From an uncultured bacterium (GTDB taxonomy: Bacteria; Cyanobacteriota; Vampirovibrionia; Gastranaerophilales; Gastranaerophilaceae): a DNA stretch of 64,000 nt. Positions 15,103 through 22,956 of this stretch are shown piece after piece (position 1 is the stretch's first letter; each line of letters begins with the position of its first letter). A program made the translations under genes and the position numbers. The notes under the pieces were generated by a model. The model had not been told where the DNA came from. It searched no databases and saw nothing but the letters and a program-made list of their open reading frames with translations. The DNA is taken from positions 1 through 64,000 of the forward strand of contig CACYUI010000001.1 in NCBI GenBank assembly GCA_902777605.1, read 5' to 3'.

Positions 15103-15582
15103 ATGTCAGCAGAAAATTTTAGAATCGGAATAGGGTATGATTTGCACCAATTGACAGAAGGGCGCAAATTAATTATCGGTGGAGTCGAAATTCCTTATAA
15201 AAAAGGACTTTTAGGACATTCTGATGCGGATGTTTTAATTCATGCAATAATAGATGCGCTACTGGGTGCTGCAGGATTACCAGATATCGGAACACTATTC
15301 CCTGATACCGACAATAGTTATAAAGATGCTGACAGTACTCTACTTTTAAAAAATGTTTATAATCGATTGAAAGATTTGGGATACTCAATTATTAATATTG
15401 ATACAAACATAATTGCTCAAGCCCCCAAAATGATGACTTATATCCCGAAAATGAAAGAAGTTTTGGTACCAATTTTAGGAACAACAAATATTGCTATCAA
15501 AGCAAAAACTAAAGAACATTTAGATTCCGTTGGCGAAGGAAAGGCGATTGAAGCGCAGGCGGTTGTTTTGTTAACAAAATAA
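15103..15582 (+). CDS. ispF: 2-C-methyl-D-erythritol 2,4-cyclodiphosphate synthase
   Basis: The fifth enzyme of the MEP isoprenoid pathway. It converts CDP-ME 2-phosphate to ME-cPP with CMP release, as a trimer with zinc. Hallmarks are GIGYDLHQL (zinc Asp and His), GLLGHSDADVLIHAIIDALLGAAGLPDIGTLFPDTD, and SVGEGKAIEAQAVVLL at the end. The length of 159 residues is typical. AGAGGTG lies before the ATG, and the gene ends in a bidirectional terminator shared with fabZ. ispD, commonly adjacent, is not present. Confidence 0.97.
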   Translation: MSAENFRIGIGYDLHQLTEGRKLIIGGVEIPYKKGLLGHSDADVLIHAIIDALLGAAGLPDIGTLFPDTDNSYKDADSTLLLKNVYNRLKDLGYSIINIDTNIIAQAPKMMTYIPKMKEVLVPILGTTNIAIKAKTKEHLDSVGEGKAIEAQAVVLLTK

Positions 15583-15606
15583 AAAAGCCCTCAAAAGGGC
15601 TTTTTT
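15581..15606. terminator. Bidirectional terminator between ispF and fabZ
   Basis: Perfect 11-bp stem AAAAAAGCCCT/AGGGCTTTTTT with CAAA loop; both strands end in a T6 run, serving the convergent ispF and fabZ genes. Confidence 0.93.
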
Positions 15607-15628
15607 ATTATTAAAAATTAATTTAAAT

Positions 15629-16081
15629 TTACTTCAAAGCTACGGTCATATCTGCTTCTACACAGACCTTTCCGTCTACAGAACCTACTGCATGGCACTT
15701 GCTTATCGGTCCTTTTGTCTTTACCATTTCTACATGCATTTCAAATCTGTCTCCCGGGCGAACAATATTTTTGAATCTTACATTATCAACACCTGCGAAT
15801 AATGTTAATTTGCCTTTGTATTCAGGCATGCACATAAGAATTGGTGCTGAACATTGTGCCATAGCTTCCAACTGCAATACTCCAGGCATGATTGGATTGC
15901 CCGGGAAATGACCTTGGAAAAATTCTTCATTCATAGTTAAATTTTTGTAACCTTTAGAATACTTTCCAGGTACACATTCCGTAATTCTATCAACTAACAA
16001 AAATGGGTATCTGTGAGGTATCATCTCCATTATTTGTAAAGTGTCAAAGCTCAAAACTTCTTCTTTAATCTCTTCTGTCAT
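15629..16081 (-). CDS. fabZ: 3-hydroxyacyl-ACP dehydratase FabZ
   Basis: Dehydrates 3-hydroxyacyl-ACP in fatty acid elongation and competes with LpxA/LpxD for hydroxyacyl-ACP. The hot-dog fold motifs are present: MIPHRYPFLLVDRI with the catalytic His, and GHFPGNPIMPGVLQLEAMAQ with the catalytic Glu. At 150 residues it is normal. It is the last gene of the minus-strand envelope operon, 21 bp after lpxC. In many genomes fabZ sits between lpxD and lpxA; here it follows lpxC, and lpxA is not in the window. Confidence 0.96.
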   Translation of the reverse strand: MTEEIKEEVLSFDTLQIMEMIPHRYPFLLVDRITECVPGKYSKGYKNLTMNEEFFQGHFPGNPIMPGVLQLEAMAQCSAPILMCMPEYKGKLTLFAGVDNVRFKNIVRPGDRFEMHVEMVKTKGPISKCHAVGSVDGKVCVEADMTVALK

Positions 16082-16102
16082 TTTATACTCCTTCTGTGTT
16101 TA

Positions 16103-16939
16103 TTATAATTTTACCAATTTCGGCTTTAAAATTTGTGCTACTTTTGTGTGCACTGCATGTCCTGCCTCTTTTACAAGAATTTGGGCACGCATATTAAGAG
16201 GGGAAACTCCTGTAAGCCACAAATCACCAATCAAATCCAATATTTTGTGTTTAATCGGCTCATACTCAGAACGAAGTTCTGTAGTATAACCGACATCCTT
16301 TAAACCTACAGTATTATCAATAGTTACTCCTTTTGCAAATCCAAGTGCCTGATACTTTTTCAAGTCTTTATAAAAACCAAAGGTCCTTGCTTCAATAATT
16401 TCCTGCAAATTCTTATTATCCATTGTAACCCATTTACCCATCAAATCGGGGTGATCATAGTTCACAGCATAAGTTATTCTTAACTCTTTATCGGGAAGAA
16501 TTACCAAGCTTGTTTTACCATTCAGGTAATATACAGGCTCCGACAAAGTATAAATATCCTTATTCACACCCTCTATACCTGCCGCTTTAAATAAGTCCAC
16601 CCACACTTTTGAACTTCCGTCAAAAATTGGCATTTCTGTTTCTGACAGGTAAACATCAAGTGAATCAATACCACAGATTGCACAGGCTGCATTAAAGTGT
16701 TCGCAAAGCATTACTTTATATTTATAATCACCTAAAAGAGTGCGTTTATCTTTGCTGCACAATGTTACACAATGGTCTGTCGAATAAATATTTTCAATAC
16801 AAACATCAAACGAAGAATCAGCACCTTTTGAAAAAATTCTTATTTTTCCCAAATCAGAAGGTTTCAATGTAACCGCACATTCGCGGTTTTTCATCAAAGA
16901 TTTTCCATGAGTTTGTATTTCTTTCTTTATTGTAACCAT
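16103..16939 (-). CDS. lpxC: UDP-3-O-acyl-N-acetylglucosamine deacetylase LpxC
   Basis: The committed zinc-dependent step of lipid A synthesis. The first zinc His is in MLCEHFNAACAICGID, followed by ETEMPIFDGSSKVW. The second zinc His and Asp are in HKILDLIGDLWLTG, and the catalytic His in AGHAVHTKVA. At 278 residues it is slightly shorter than the E. coli enzyme but covers both domains. One base separates it from lpxD, so the genes are tightly coupled. Its presence shows that the organism makes a lipid A-type outer membrane. Confidence 0.95.
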   Translation of the reverse strand: MVTIKKEIQTHGKSLMKNRECAVTLKPSDLGKIRIFSKGADSSFDVCIENIYSTDHCVTLCSKDKRTLLGDYKYKVMLCEHFNAACAICGIDSLDVYLSETEMPIFDGSSKVWVDLFKAAGIEGVNKDIYTLSEPVYYLNGKTSLVILPDKELRITYAVNYDHPDLMGKWVTMDNKNLQEIIEARTFGFYKDLKKYQALGFAKGVTIDNTVGLKDVGYTTELRSEYEPIKHKILDLIGDLWLTGVSPLNMRAQILVKEAGHAVHTKVAQILKPKLVKL

Positions 16940-16940
16940 T

Positions 16941-18044
16941 TTATAACTTAGCTTCCTCGTTTACACTCTCTTCAAAAGACTTCAATAATGGTTCGTATTT
17001 TTTGAATTTAGCAATAAGTTCGCCTGCATCCTTCATAATCTTCAATTGCTTGATAAATTCTTTTCTCGGAACGGCAGGAGCACCCACAACAATTGATTTT
17101 TCAGGAAAACTCTTTGTTACACCCGCTTGCGCAGCAACGATTGTGTCGCTTCCAATTGAAATATGATCAGCAAGGCCTGCTTGACCTGCTATTACTACTC
17201 TATCACCTATTACACAGCTTCCAGCAATACCGACTTGAGAAACTATCATACAACCTTTTCCGATACGGCAGTTATGACCAATCATAACAAGGTCATCAAT
17301 TTTTGTATTGTCACCAATTATTGTATTCTCAATTGTTCCTCTGTCTATACAAGAATTTGCACCAATTTCTACATTATTACCGATAACAACAGAACCTATT
17401 GAAGGAATCTTGAATATAACTTGTTCGGTATTTTGTTCTTTAATTTCACCGTCTTTACGAGCTTGTTCTATGTTGTTAGGGTTTTCAGTAACAAAACTGA
17501 AACCGTCTGCGCCAAGAGAAACACCGTGATGAAGAATAACTTTATCACCAACTTTTACTCTATCGCCAATATTTACACCGGGATGGAAGAAACAAGCGGC
17601 ACCAACAACAGCATTATTACCTATATAGCAATTCGCTAAAATCTTTGTGTTATCTCCAATTACTGCGTTTTCTGCAACAACAACATTTTGCCCAATAGAA
17701 ACATTTTGACCGATTTTTGCAGTCGGACTAACAACTGCACTCGGGTGGATTCCTGAGTTAACAACAGGTTCTTCATAAAACATTGTAATAAGCTTCATCA
17801 TAGCCAAACGAGGTCTTTCAACTTCTATAGTTGTAAAACCATCTATATTAACTCCCAAAGGAACAAGAGCAGCTTTTGCCTTTGTAGAAGAAAGATTTGC
17901 AATTTCGTCTTCTCCCAATGCCAGCGCTAATGTATTTTCATCAGCAAGCTTTGGCGGTGCAATATTTGTAATTGCAACATCTGAAGCCTTAGTAAGCATA
18001 CCGCCCGTAATTTGAGCAATCTGTTCCAATGTAAAAGTTTTCAT
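16941..18044 (-). CDS. lpxD: UDP-3-O-acylglucosamine N-acyltransferase LpxD
   Basis: Adds the amide-linked hydroxyacyl chain to the LpxC product. The N-terminal uridine-binding domain is at about 1-100; the left-handed beta-helix of hexapeptide repeats (IGDNTKI, IGNNVEIGANSCIDRG, IGHNCRIGKGCMIVSQVGIAGSC) spans about 105-320, followed by a C-terminal helix. The catalytic His region is LHHGVSLGADGFSF. 367 residues. It lies 14 bp after rfaE2 and 1 bp before lpxC. Confidence 0.96.
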   Translation of the reverse strand: MKTFTLEQIAQITGGMLTKASDVAITNIAPPKLADENTLALALGEDEIANLSSTKAKAALVPLGVNIDGFTTIEVERPRLAMMKLITMFYEEPVVNSGIHPSAVVSPTAKIGQNVSIGQNVVVAENAVIGDNTKILANCYIGNNAVVGAACFFHPGVNIGDRVKVGDKVILHHGVSLGADGFSFVTENPNNIEQARKDGEIKEQNTEQVIFKIPSIGSVVIGNNVEIGANSCIDRGTIENTIIGDNTKIDDLVMIGHNCRIGKGCMIVSQVGIAGSCVIGDRVVIAGQAGLADHISIGSDTIVAAQAGVTKSFPEKSIVVGAPAVPRKEFIKQLKIMKDAGELIAKFKKYEPLLKSFEESVNEEAKL

Positions 18045-18058
18045 AATACACTCCTTAT

Positions 18059-18538
18059 TTAACTATTTATTTTATTAATTATATTTGTAGTAGATTTGCC
18101 TTGCACAAACTCTATAAACTCTACTTTTATCCCACATCTTTGAACAATCTCTCTCTCAGGAAGTGTCTCAAGAGTATAGTCTGCTCCCTTTGTATAGATA
18201 TCGGGTTTAATTTTTTCCAACAATTCTGCCGGAGATTTCTCTTCAAATAATACCACATAATCAACACAGTTCAAAGCGCTTAATATTTCAGCTCGATCAT
18301 TTTCATTATTAATAGGTCTGCTCTCGCCTTTCAGCATCTTTACAGACTTATCGGAGTTAAGCATTACGATAGAATAATCCGCTAAACTTTTTGTTTTTTG
18401 TAAATATCTGACATGCCCGACATGTAAAATATCAAAACATCCGTTTGTTGCCACAAATGTTTTTCCATCTTTTTGCTCTTCCCTTACTATATTTACAATT
18501 TCGTGCTGTGTAACAACTTTCCCCAATTTAATCTCCAC
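18059..18538 (-). CDS. rfaE2: D-glycero-beta-D-manno-heptose 1-phosphate adenylyltransferase
   Basis: The nucleotidyltransferase half of HldE as a stand-alone protein; it makes ADP-heptose for the LPS inner core. TNGCFDILHVGHVRYLQ carries the HxGH active-site motif, and YTKGADYTLETLPE and GKSTTNIINKI are typical of RfaE2. At 159 residues it matches single-domain versions. The frame opens with GTG at 18538, but that start has no good ribosome binding site; a TTG at 18526, with GGTGGAG 6 nt upstream, is an attractive alternative. No kinase partner (rfaE1) is in the window. Confidence 0.92.
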   Translation of the reverse strand: MEIKLGKVVTQHEIVNIVREEQKDGKTFVATNGCFDILHVGHVRYLQKTKSLADYSIVMLNSDKSVKMLKGESRPINNENDRAEILSALNCVDYVVLFEEKSPAELLEKIKPDIYTKGADYTLETLPEREIVQRCGIKVEFIEFVQGKSTTNIINKINS

Positions 18539-18543
18539 CCTTG

Positions 18544-18732
18544 CTAATTAGCGAGTTTATGCTTTAATTCTCCAAGTTTTTCTGCCGCTTTTTGTGCAAG
18601 CAACCTTATATCAGCAGAAGAAGTCCATTTTTGTGTTTCTTTTGCCATATTTTCCATCGTAGAAACTGTTTTAACAACTTTTCTTTTTGTAGGTCTTATT
18701 GTTATTCTGCTTCCGATTATTCCCTGTATCAT
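18544..18732 (-). CDS. Small basic protein in the lpx-asd operon, unknown
   Basis: A 62-residue basic protein between asd and rfaE2, with no recognised family. It starts MIQGIIGSRITIRPTKRKV and then has an amphipathic helix-rich part (SADIRLLAQKAAEKLGELKHKLAN). The ATG at 18732 has AGG close upstream and the gaps to both neighbours (26 and 5 bp) are operon-like, which supports it being real. There is no signal peptide or membrane segment. Confidence 0.65.
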   Translation of the reverse strand: MIQGIIGSRITIRPTKRKVVKTVSTMENMAKETQKWTSSADIRLLAQKAAEKLGELKHKLAN

Positions 18733-18758
18733 CCTAAACTTCCACTCCTAAATCTTTT

Positions 18759-19781
18759 CTATGCGCCTCTATATAATCCCATTTCAATAACTTTTTTGCA
18801 TATCCTTACAGTATTTAGTGCTGCGCCAATTCTCAAATTATCAGCAACACACCATAAAGAAATACCGTTATCAAATGCCAAATTTTTCCTTATTCTGCCG
18901 ACAAATACAGGATCAACCCCGTCCGCATCCCTTGTTGTCGGATATTCAAAGTTCTCAGGATTGTCTATAACCCTAATTCCGTATGAATCCTTAAGAATAT
19001 TTCTCACTTCATCAGGTTCTACTTTTTCACCAAACTCTATATCTACCGCTTCTGAGTGACCTCTAAAAACAGGCACTCTTGCTGCCGTACATGAAATTTT
19101 TGTACTCTCATCCAAGTGAAGAATTTTTCTTGTTTCATTAACAACCTTCATTTCCTCTTTTGTATAACCATTTTCGCAGAATACATCAATTTGAGGAATT
19201 ATATTGAAAGAAATCGGCTTTTTGAAGCATTTATTTTCAAAATCTTCTCCTTTCAATCTTGCTGCAGTATCATCTCTAAGTTCATTCATAGCTGCTAAAC
19301 CAGCTCCTGACACAGATTGATATGTCGAAACAATAAGTCTTTTAATGCCAAATTTCTTTAACGGTTCAAGAACTAACATTAATTGAGAAGTTGAACAGTT
19401 AGGGTTTGCAACAATACCTTTATGCCATCTTAAATCCTCATCATTTACCCCTGCAATTACAAGCGGAACATCTTTATCCATACGAAAAGCTGATGAGTTA
19501 TCAATAATCATAGCCCCACGCTTAACAATTTCGGGAGCAAAATGCTTACTTGTTGAACCGCCTGCAGATGCCATAACAATATCGACATCATCAAAAATTT
19601 CAGGAACCGCCTCTTCTACAGTATATTCCTCACCTTTAAACATAAGTTTTGAACCGGCACTTTTTGCACTTGACAAAAATCTAATACTTTCAAATTCAAC
19701 ATTTAGCTCTTCTGAAATCTTTAAGATTTCTCTTCCTACAACCCCAGTTGCCCCTAATACTGCTATTCTTGGTTTTCTCAT
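18759..19781 (-). CDS. asd: Aspartate-semialdehyde dehydrogenase
   Basis: Reduces aspartyl phosphate to aspartate semialdehyde, the branch point to lysine/diaminopimelate, threonine and methionine. The NADP-binding start IAVLGATGVVGREIL is clear. The catalytic Cys is in NPNCSTSQL, and QSVSGAGLAAMNEL and the substrate-binding RVPVFRGHSEAV are present. 340 residues. Nine bp separate it from dapB upstream, so the DAP branch feeds peptidoglycan from the same operon as lipid A genes. Confidence 0.96.
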   Translation of the reverse strand: MRKPRIAVLGATGVVGREILKISEELNVEFESIRFLSSAKSAGSKLMFKGEEYTVEEAVPEIFDDVDIVMASAGGSTSKHFAPEIVKRGAMIIDNSSAFRMDKDVPLVIAGVNDEDLRWHKGIVANPNCSTSQLMLVLEPLKKFGIKRLIVSTYQSVSGAGLAAMNELRDDTAARLKGEDFENKCFKKPISFNIIPQIDVFCENGYTKEEMKVVNETRKILHLDESTKISCTAARVPVFRGHSEAVDIEFGEKVEPDEVRNILKDSYGIRVIDNPENFEYPTTRDADGVDPVFVGRIRKNLAFDNGISLWCVADNLRIGAALNTVRICKKVIEMGLYRGA

Positions 19782-19789
19782 ACTTTCCT

Positions 19790-20536
19790 TTATAATATAT
19801 TTTCTAAACCGTATACGAAGTTTTTATTGTCAGCTACATACCTAATAGCTAATAATACTCCGGGCATGTAACATTCTCTATCTGTTGAGTCATGTCTTAT
19901 TTTTAATGTTTGACCATTTGAACCAAACACGACTTCCTGTGATGCCATGAACCCTGGCATGCGAACAGAATGTATATGAATATTGTTATAAGAATTGGCC
20001 CCTCTTGCACCTTCTATGGTTTCAGTCTCTTCGCAGTTTCCATATGCCAAATTCTCATTTACATCAGCCATCATTCTTGCTGTCTTTACAGCAGTACCTG
20101 ATGGGGCATCCTTTTTTTGATTGTGATGAAGCTCTATAATTTCTGCATTATTAAAATACTTAGCCGCAATCTGTGCAAATTTCATCATCAAAACAGCTCC
20201 AGTTGAAAAATTAGGAGCTATTAAACAACCTACTTGTTTTTCTTCAGAAAGCTTTTTTAATTCACTAATCTGTTCATCACTTAACCCTGTAGTTCCTACT
20301 ACAGTATGAATATTATTATTTAAGCAATATAAAGCATTTTCATAAATGGATTTCGGTTGTGTAAAGTCTACCAAAATGTCAATATTAACAGAGTTTTTTG
20401 CATCTTTTATCGTTACAAACTCTCCGTTGTTAATATCAATCTTTGCAACCAGTGTCATATCTTCAGCATCATTAACCGCATTAATGACCTGTTGTCCCAT
20501 CTTCCCGTTAGCACCACAAACTGCTATATTAATCAT
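19790..20536 (-). CDS. dapB: 4-hydroxy-tetrahydrodipicolinate reductase
   Basis: Reduces HTPA to tetrahydrodipicolinate in lysine/DAP synthesis. INIAVCGANGKMGQQVI is the nucleotide-binding start; VGTTGLSDEQI, APNFSTGAVLMMKFA and the catalytic ELHHNQKKDAPSGTA follow. At 248 residues it is normal. It is the first gene of the dapB-asd-small ORF-rfaE2-lpxD-lpxC-fabZ operon. dapA is encoded far away at 56188. The intergenic DNA upstream also holds the HLR1-like box and small RNA on the plus strand. Confidence 0.96.
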   Translation of the reverse strand: MINIAVCGANGKMGQQVINAVNDAEDMTLVAKIDINNGEFVTIKDAKNSVNIDILVDFTQPKSIYENALYCLNNNIHTVVGTTGLSDEQISELKKLSEEKQVGCLIAPNFSTGAVLMMKFAQIAAKYFNNAEIIELHHNQKKDAPSGTAVKTARMMADVNENLAYGNCEETETIEGARGANSYNNIHIHSVRMPGFMASQEVVFGSNGQTLKIRHDSTDRECYMPGVLLAIRYVADNKNFVYGLENIL

Positions 20537-20597
20537 TCACCCTCCAAGATAGTTCAATCATATCATAAAAATTGTTTAAAGTACACTAAATTTAATA

Positions 20598-20615
20598 TTT
20601 GTAACGATTTGTAAC
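20598..20615. promoter_or_regulatory. Exact HLR1-type box (RpaB-family site) between dapB and a small RNA
   Basis: The plus strand has TGTAAC-GATT-TGTAAC (20600-20615). The minus strand reads GTTACAAA-TC-GTTACAAA, an exact match to the HLR1 consensus (KTTACAWW-N2-KTTACAWW). It lies 62 bp upstream of dapB on one side and 20-51 bp upstream of three candidate -10 elements (20635 TATAAA, 20648 TATTAT, 20666 TATAAT) on the other. Confidence 0.65.
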
Positions 20616-20646
20616 AATATGCAGCGCATTGCGTTATAAAAAGTAT

Positions 20647-20740
20647 ATATTATGGTATATACAAATATAATCTCTTTTCTTTATTTTCTCCTCCACTCCT
20701 TTATCTAACGAGTTAATGCCGCAATGATATGCGGCTTTTT
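20647..20740 (+). ncRNA. Candidate small regulatory RNA with anti-Shine-Dalgarno tracts
   Basis: No ORF, but a complete transcription unit is visible: an HLR1 box and AT-rich -10 candidates, a pyrimidine-rich body, and an intrinsic terminator (20718-20740). The body contains CTCCTCC (20688-20694) and ACTCCTTT (20695-20702), both complementary to Shine-Dalgarno sequences used by genes in this window (for example GGAGG, AAAGGAG). The start is uncertain (20647 to about 20678), giving about 60-95 nt. In cyanobacteria the small RNA PsrR1 is controlled by RpaB through HLR1, so the arrangement has a precedent; homology to PsrR1 is not claimed. It could instead be an attenuated leader of the gene at 20826. 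Confidence 0.55.
20718..20740 (+). terminator. Terminator of the candidate small RNA
   Basis: Stem GCCGCA/TGCGGC (20718-20723 and 20730-20735), 6-nt loop, T5 run then GTTGT; 85 bp before the next ATG. Confidence 0.75.
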
Positions 20741-20825
20741 GTTGTAAAAACATCTGTTATTTATTTATACTGTGTAATATATTTGTGGTATTCCATACGG
20801 TATATATGTGAGTTAAAATATAAAT

Positions 20826-21140
20826 ATGAATACAGAAACGGAAGATACAGCTCTAAAGATGGTAGGATTGGAACTTATGTTCCTTACTCCCGAAAAATAC
20901 AGTAATGAAGACGGCATTACTGCAGTTGAGCTTGCTAAACTTGTTAATCTTCCGATTGATACGGTTAAAAAGAAGTTAAAAATATTACAAGAAAAAGATA
21001 TCGTAAGAGTAAAAGGAATAAACCCAAAATACTGGCTATTTGACGACTATAATTTCCAGAGATTGGACGATGACGATGAAATTTTTCATCTTCTCTGCAA
21101 TTTTGAAGATGTTGATTTTGACAAATACTTCACATATTAG
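20826..21140 (+). CDS. Small winged-helix protein, probable regulator
   Basis: A 104-residue protein with a helix-turn-helix at about residues 30-60: GITAVELAKLVNLPIDTVKKK followed by LKILQEKDIVRVKG, the wing pattern of MarR/ArsR-type readers. The C-terminus (after residue 75) is very acidic (DDDDEIFHLL) and may be a dimerisation or interaction tail. No ligand site is apparent. No Shine-Dalgarno precedes the ATG; TAAAAT at 20814-20819 would start transcription at about the ATG itself, so a leaderless mRNA is possible. It overlaps the convergent queH by 4 bp. Confidence 0.7.
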   Translation: MNTETEDTALKMVGLELMFLTPEKYSNEDGITAVELAKLVNLPIDTVKKKLKILQEKDIVRVKGINPKYWLFDDYNFQRLDDDDEIFHLLCNFEDVDFDKYFTY

Positions 21141-21682
21141 TGTTCTTTTGTAAACTCACATCCGCAGTAATTTTGGCGATATAGTCCCAAATCTTTTGAA
21201 AGTTTATTTGTTTTCAAAAAACCGTCTTTCTTCTTAAAATCAATCGCCACATACTCAATACCGTTTGCGACTTCTTTTCCTATATTTGTAATTTTTTCAA
21301 AGTTTTTGTGAGGGCTTATTACAAGCGAAGTTGTAAATTTATTTATTCCAAGCTCTTTAGCTTTTTTAGCAGCAGACTCAAGACGCATTTTTATACAAAT
21401 ATCGCATCTTTTACCTCGTTCGGGTTCGCTCTCATAACCTATAACTTTATTTAAAAAGAACTGATGATCGTATTCTTCGACTATCAAGTCTACCCAATTA
21501 TACATACATACTATCTTTTGAGCCTCTAGTCTTTTTAAAAATTCTTCCTTTGTATCCAAATTATTGTTGGAAAAATACACGACAGGTTCATATCCCATCT
21601 CTTTAAGCAATGAAATCGGATACCCCGAACAAATTCCGCAACATGCGTGGATTAATATTCTATTGTCGTTTTTTTGCTCCAT
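21137..21682 (-). CDS. queH: Epoxyqueuosine reductase QueH
   Basis: The last step of queuosine tRNA modification, by the non-QueG (DUF208) enzyme. The metal and cofactor cysteines are all present: Cys14-Cys15 in IHACCGICSG, the CDIC pair in KRCDICIKMR, and CGC in YRQNYCGCEF. KFTTSLVISPHKN is also conserved. 181 residues. Its ATG at 21682 lies inside the end of the VKOR fusion gene (23-bp overlap), so translation is probably coupled. No other que genes are in the window. Confidence 0.93.
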   Translation of the reverse strand: MEQKNDNRILIHACCGICSGYPISLLKEMGYEPVVYFSNNNLDTKEEFLKRLEAQKIVCMYNWVDLIVEEYDHQFFLNKVIGYESEPERGKRCDICIKMRLESAAKKAKELGINKFTTSLVISPHKNFEKITNIGKEVANGIEYVAIDFKKKDGFLKTNKLSKDLGLYRQNYCGCEFTKEH

Positions 21683-22838
21683 ATTTTTCCAACAATTCTT
21701 GCAGTTGATGATATTGCATAACCCCTACATGTTTATGACCATTGATTATCATAGTAGGAGTTGCATTAATTTCAAGAGAATCTCCTTGTTTTAATTCATT
21801 TTCCAACTCTTTAAATGTATTTTCCGATTCAAAATCTTGCATAAATTTTTTTTCGTCAAAATTTAGTTTTTTTGCGAGTTTCACCATGTCTTCAATTTTT
21901 GCAGGCTGATTTTCATATAAAAGCGAACTCATTTCCCAATAATTACCCTGTTTTCGTGCCGCTATTGCACCTTTTGCCATAAAACATGCATTAGGATGCA
22001 TATTAACACTTATATAAGGGTTACATTCTTTGTCAAACGGATAATTATGATGAATTATTTTAATATTTGAATATTCATGCACGGCTTTGTGCAGCATTAT
22101 ATTATGCACATAACATAGAGGGCAAACATAGTCTGAATAAAGTTCTATTACAACATCTGCCTTTTCGTTTCCAAGAAGATTTCCTTTTACTCTGTAAGGA
22201 TTTATCTTCATCCTCTGATATTTTTGCATTTCTTTAATTCTTTTTATTTGCGGAGTAAAAGGATACATTGTGCCGGTATATATTAGAAAAGTACATGTCA
22301 ATATTAATAATGTAATAAAAGTTTTTGTATATTTTTTTGCACCAGCTACAAAATCAACAAAAGTTGTTTTTATATCACTAATAATATTCTCAGAAGCTAC
22401 AAGTGCAATTGCCAAATCTACAAAATATGTTATTACACACAAAATACAGAGTTTATTTATCCTAAACACACTTATTCCGGCAAGAATCATCGAAATAATA
22501 AATGCTAAACATCCTAATACGGCAATATAAGATTTCGGATTTTTAAATACTTCCAAAAAACCTAAGAATTTAATATTCTTTAGTTTATCTACAATAGTCA
22601 GGAAAAACACTGTTAAGTAAAAAAACATTCCCCAATATGCAAGAGGGATCCCCCAAAATTGCGAAGATGTAGTTCTTGCTGCTCCATCACAATCTACAAA
22701 TTCATTTATATTACAAAAGCTTGGCAATGCATATTTTTGAAAATTTGCCACATAATATATCATTGCCAGTTTTATAGTTAACACAAAACCTATTACTGCA
22801 AGGATTTGAATAGTTAACTTTGCTTTATCAATCTTCAT
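21660..22838 (-). CDS. VKOR-DsbA-like fusion, disulfide bond formation
   Basis: A 392-residue membrane oxidoreductase. Residues 1-190 form a vitamin K epoxide reductase-like four-to-five helix bundle with the loop Cys pair (FCNINEFVDCDG) and quinone-proximal CILC near residue 132. Residues from about 210 form a periplasmic thioredoxin-fold domain with active-site CPLC in YSDYVCPLCY and the cis-Pro region INATPTMIING. VKOR-thioredoxin fusions are known from cyanobacteria, where they oxidise exported proteins and pass electrons to quinone. Here the partner domain resembles DsbA/DsbG more than plain thioredoxin. It is first in a two-gene operon with queH. Confidence 0.88.
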   Translation of the reverse strand: MKIDKAKLTIQILAVIGFVLTIKLAMIYYVANFQKYALPSFCNINEFVDCDGAARTTSSQFWGIPLAYWGMFFYLTVFFLTIVDKLKNIKFLGFLEVFKNPKSYIAVLGCLAFIISMILAGISVFRINKLCILCVITYFVDLAIALVASENIISDIKTTFVDFVAGAKKYTKTFITLLILTCTFLIYTGTMYPFTPQIKRIKEMQKYQRMKINPYRVKGNLLGNEKADVVIELYSDYVCPLCYVHNIMLHKAVHEYSNIKIIHHNYPFDKECNPYISVNMHPNACFMAKGAIAARKQGNYWEMSSLLYENQPAKIEDMVKLAKKLNFDEKKFMQDFESENTFKELENELKQGDSLEINATPTMIINGHKHVGVMQYHQLQELLEKYGAKKRQ

Positions 22839-22956
22839 ATTAGTCTCCCTGTATACTCCACATTACTAATTCTAATATATAATAAACCCATTTCAATAAT
22901 AAAAATAGTAAGATAACCTAGCCAAAAAGATTTAGCCATATCGTATAAAAACGCTG

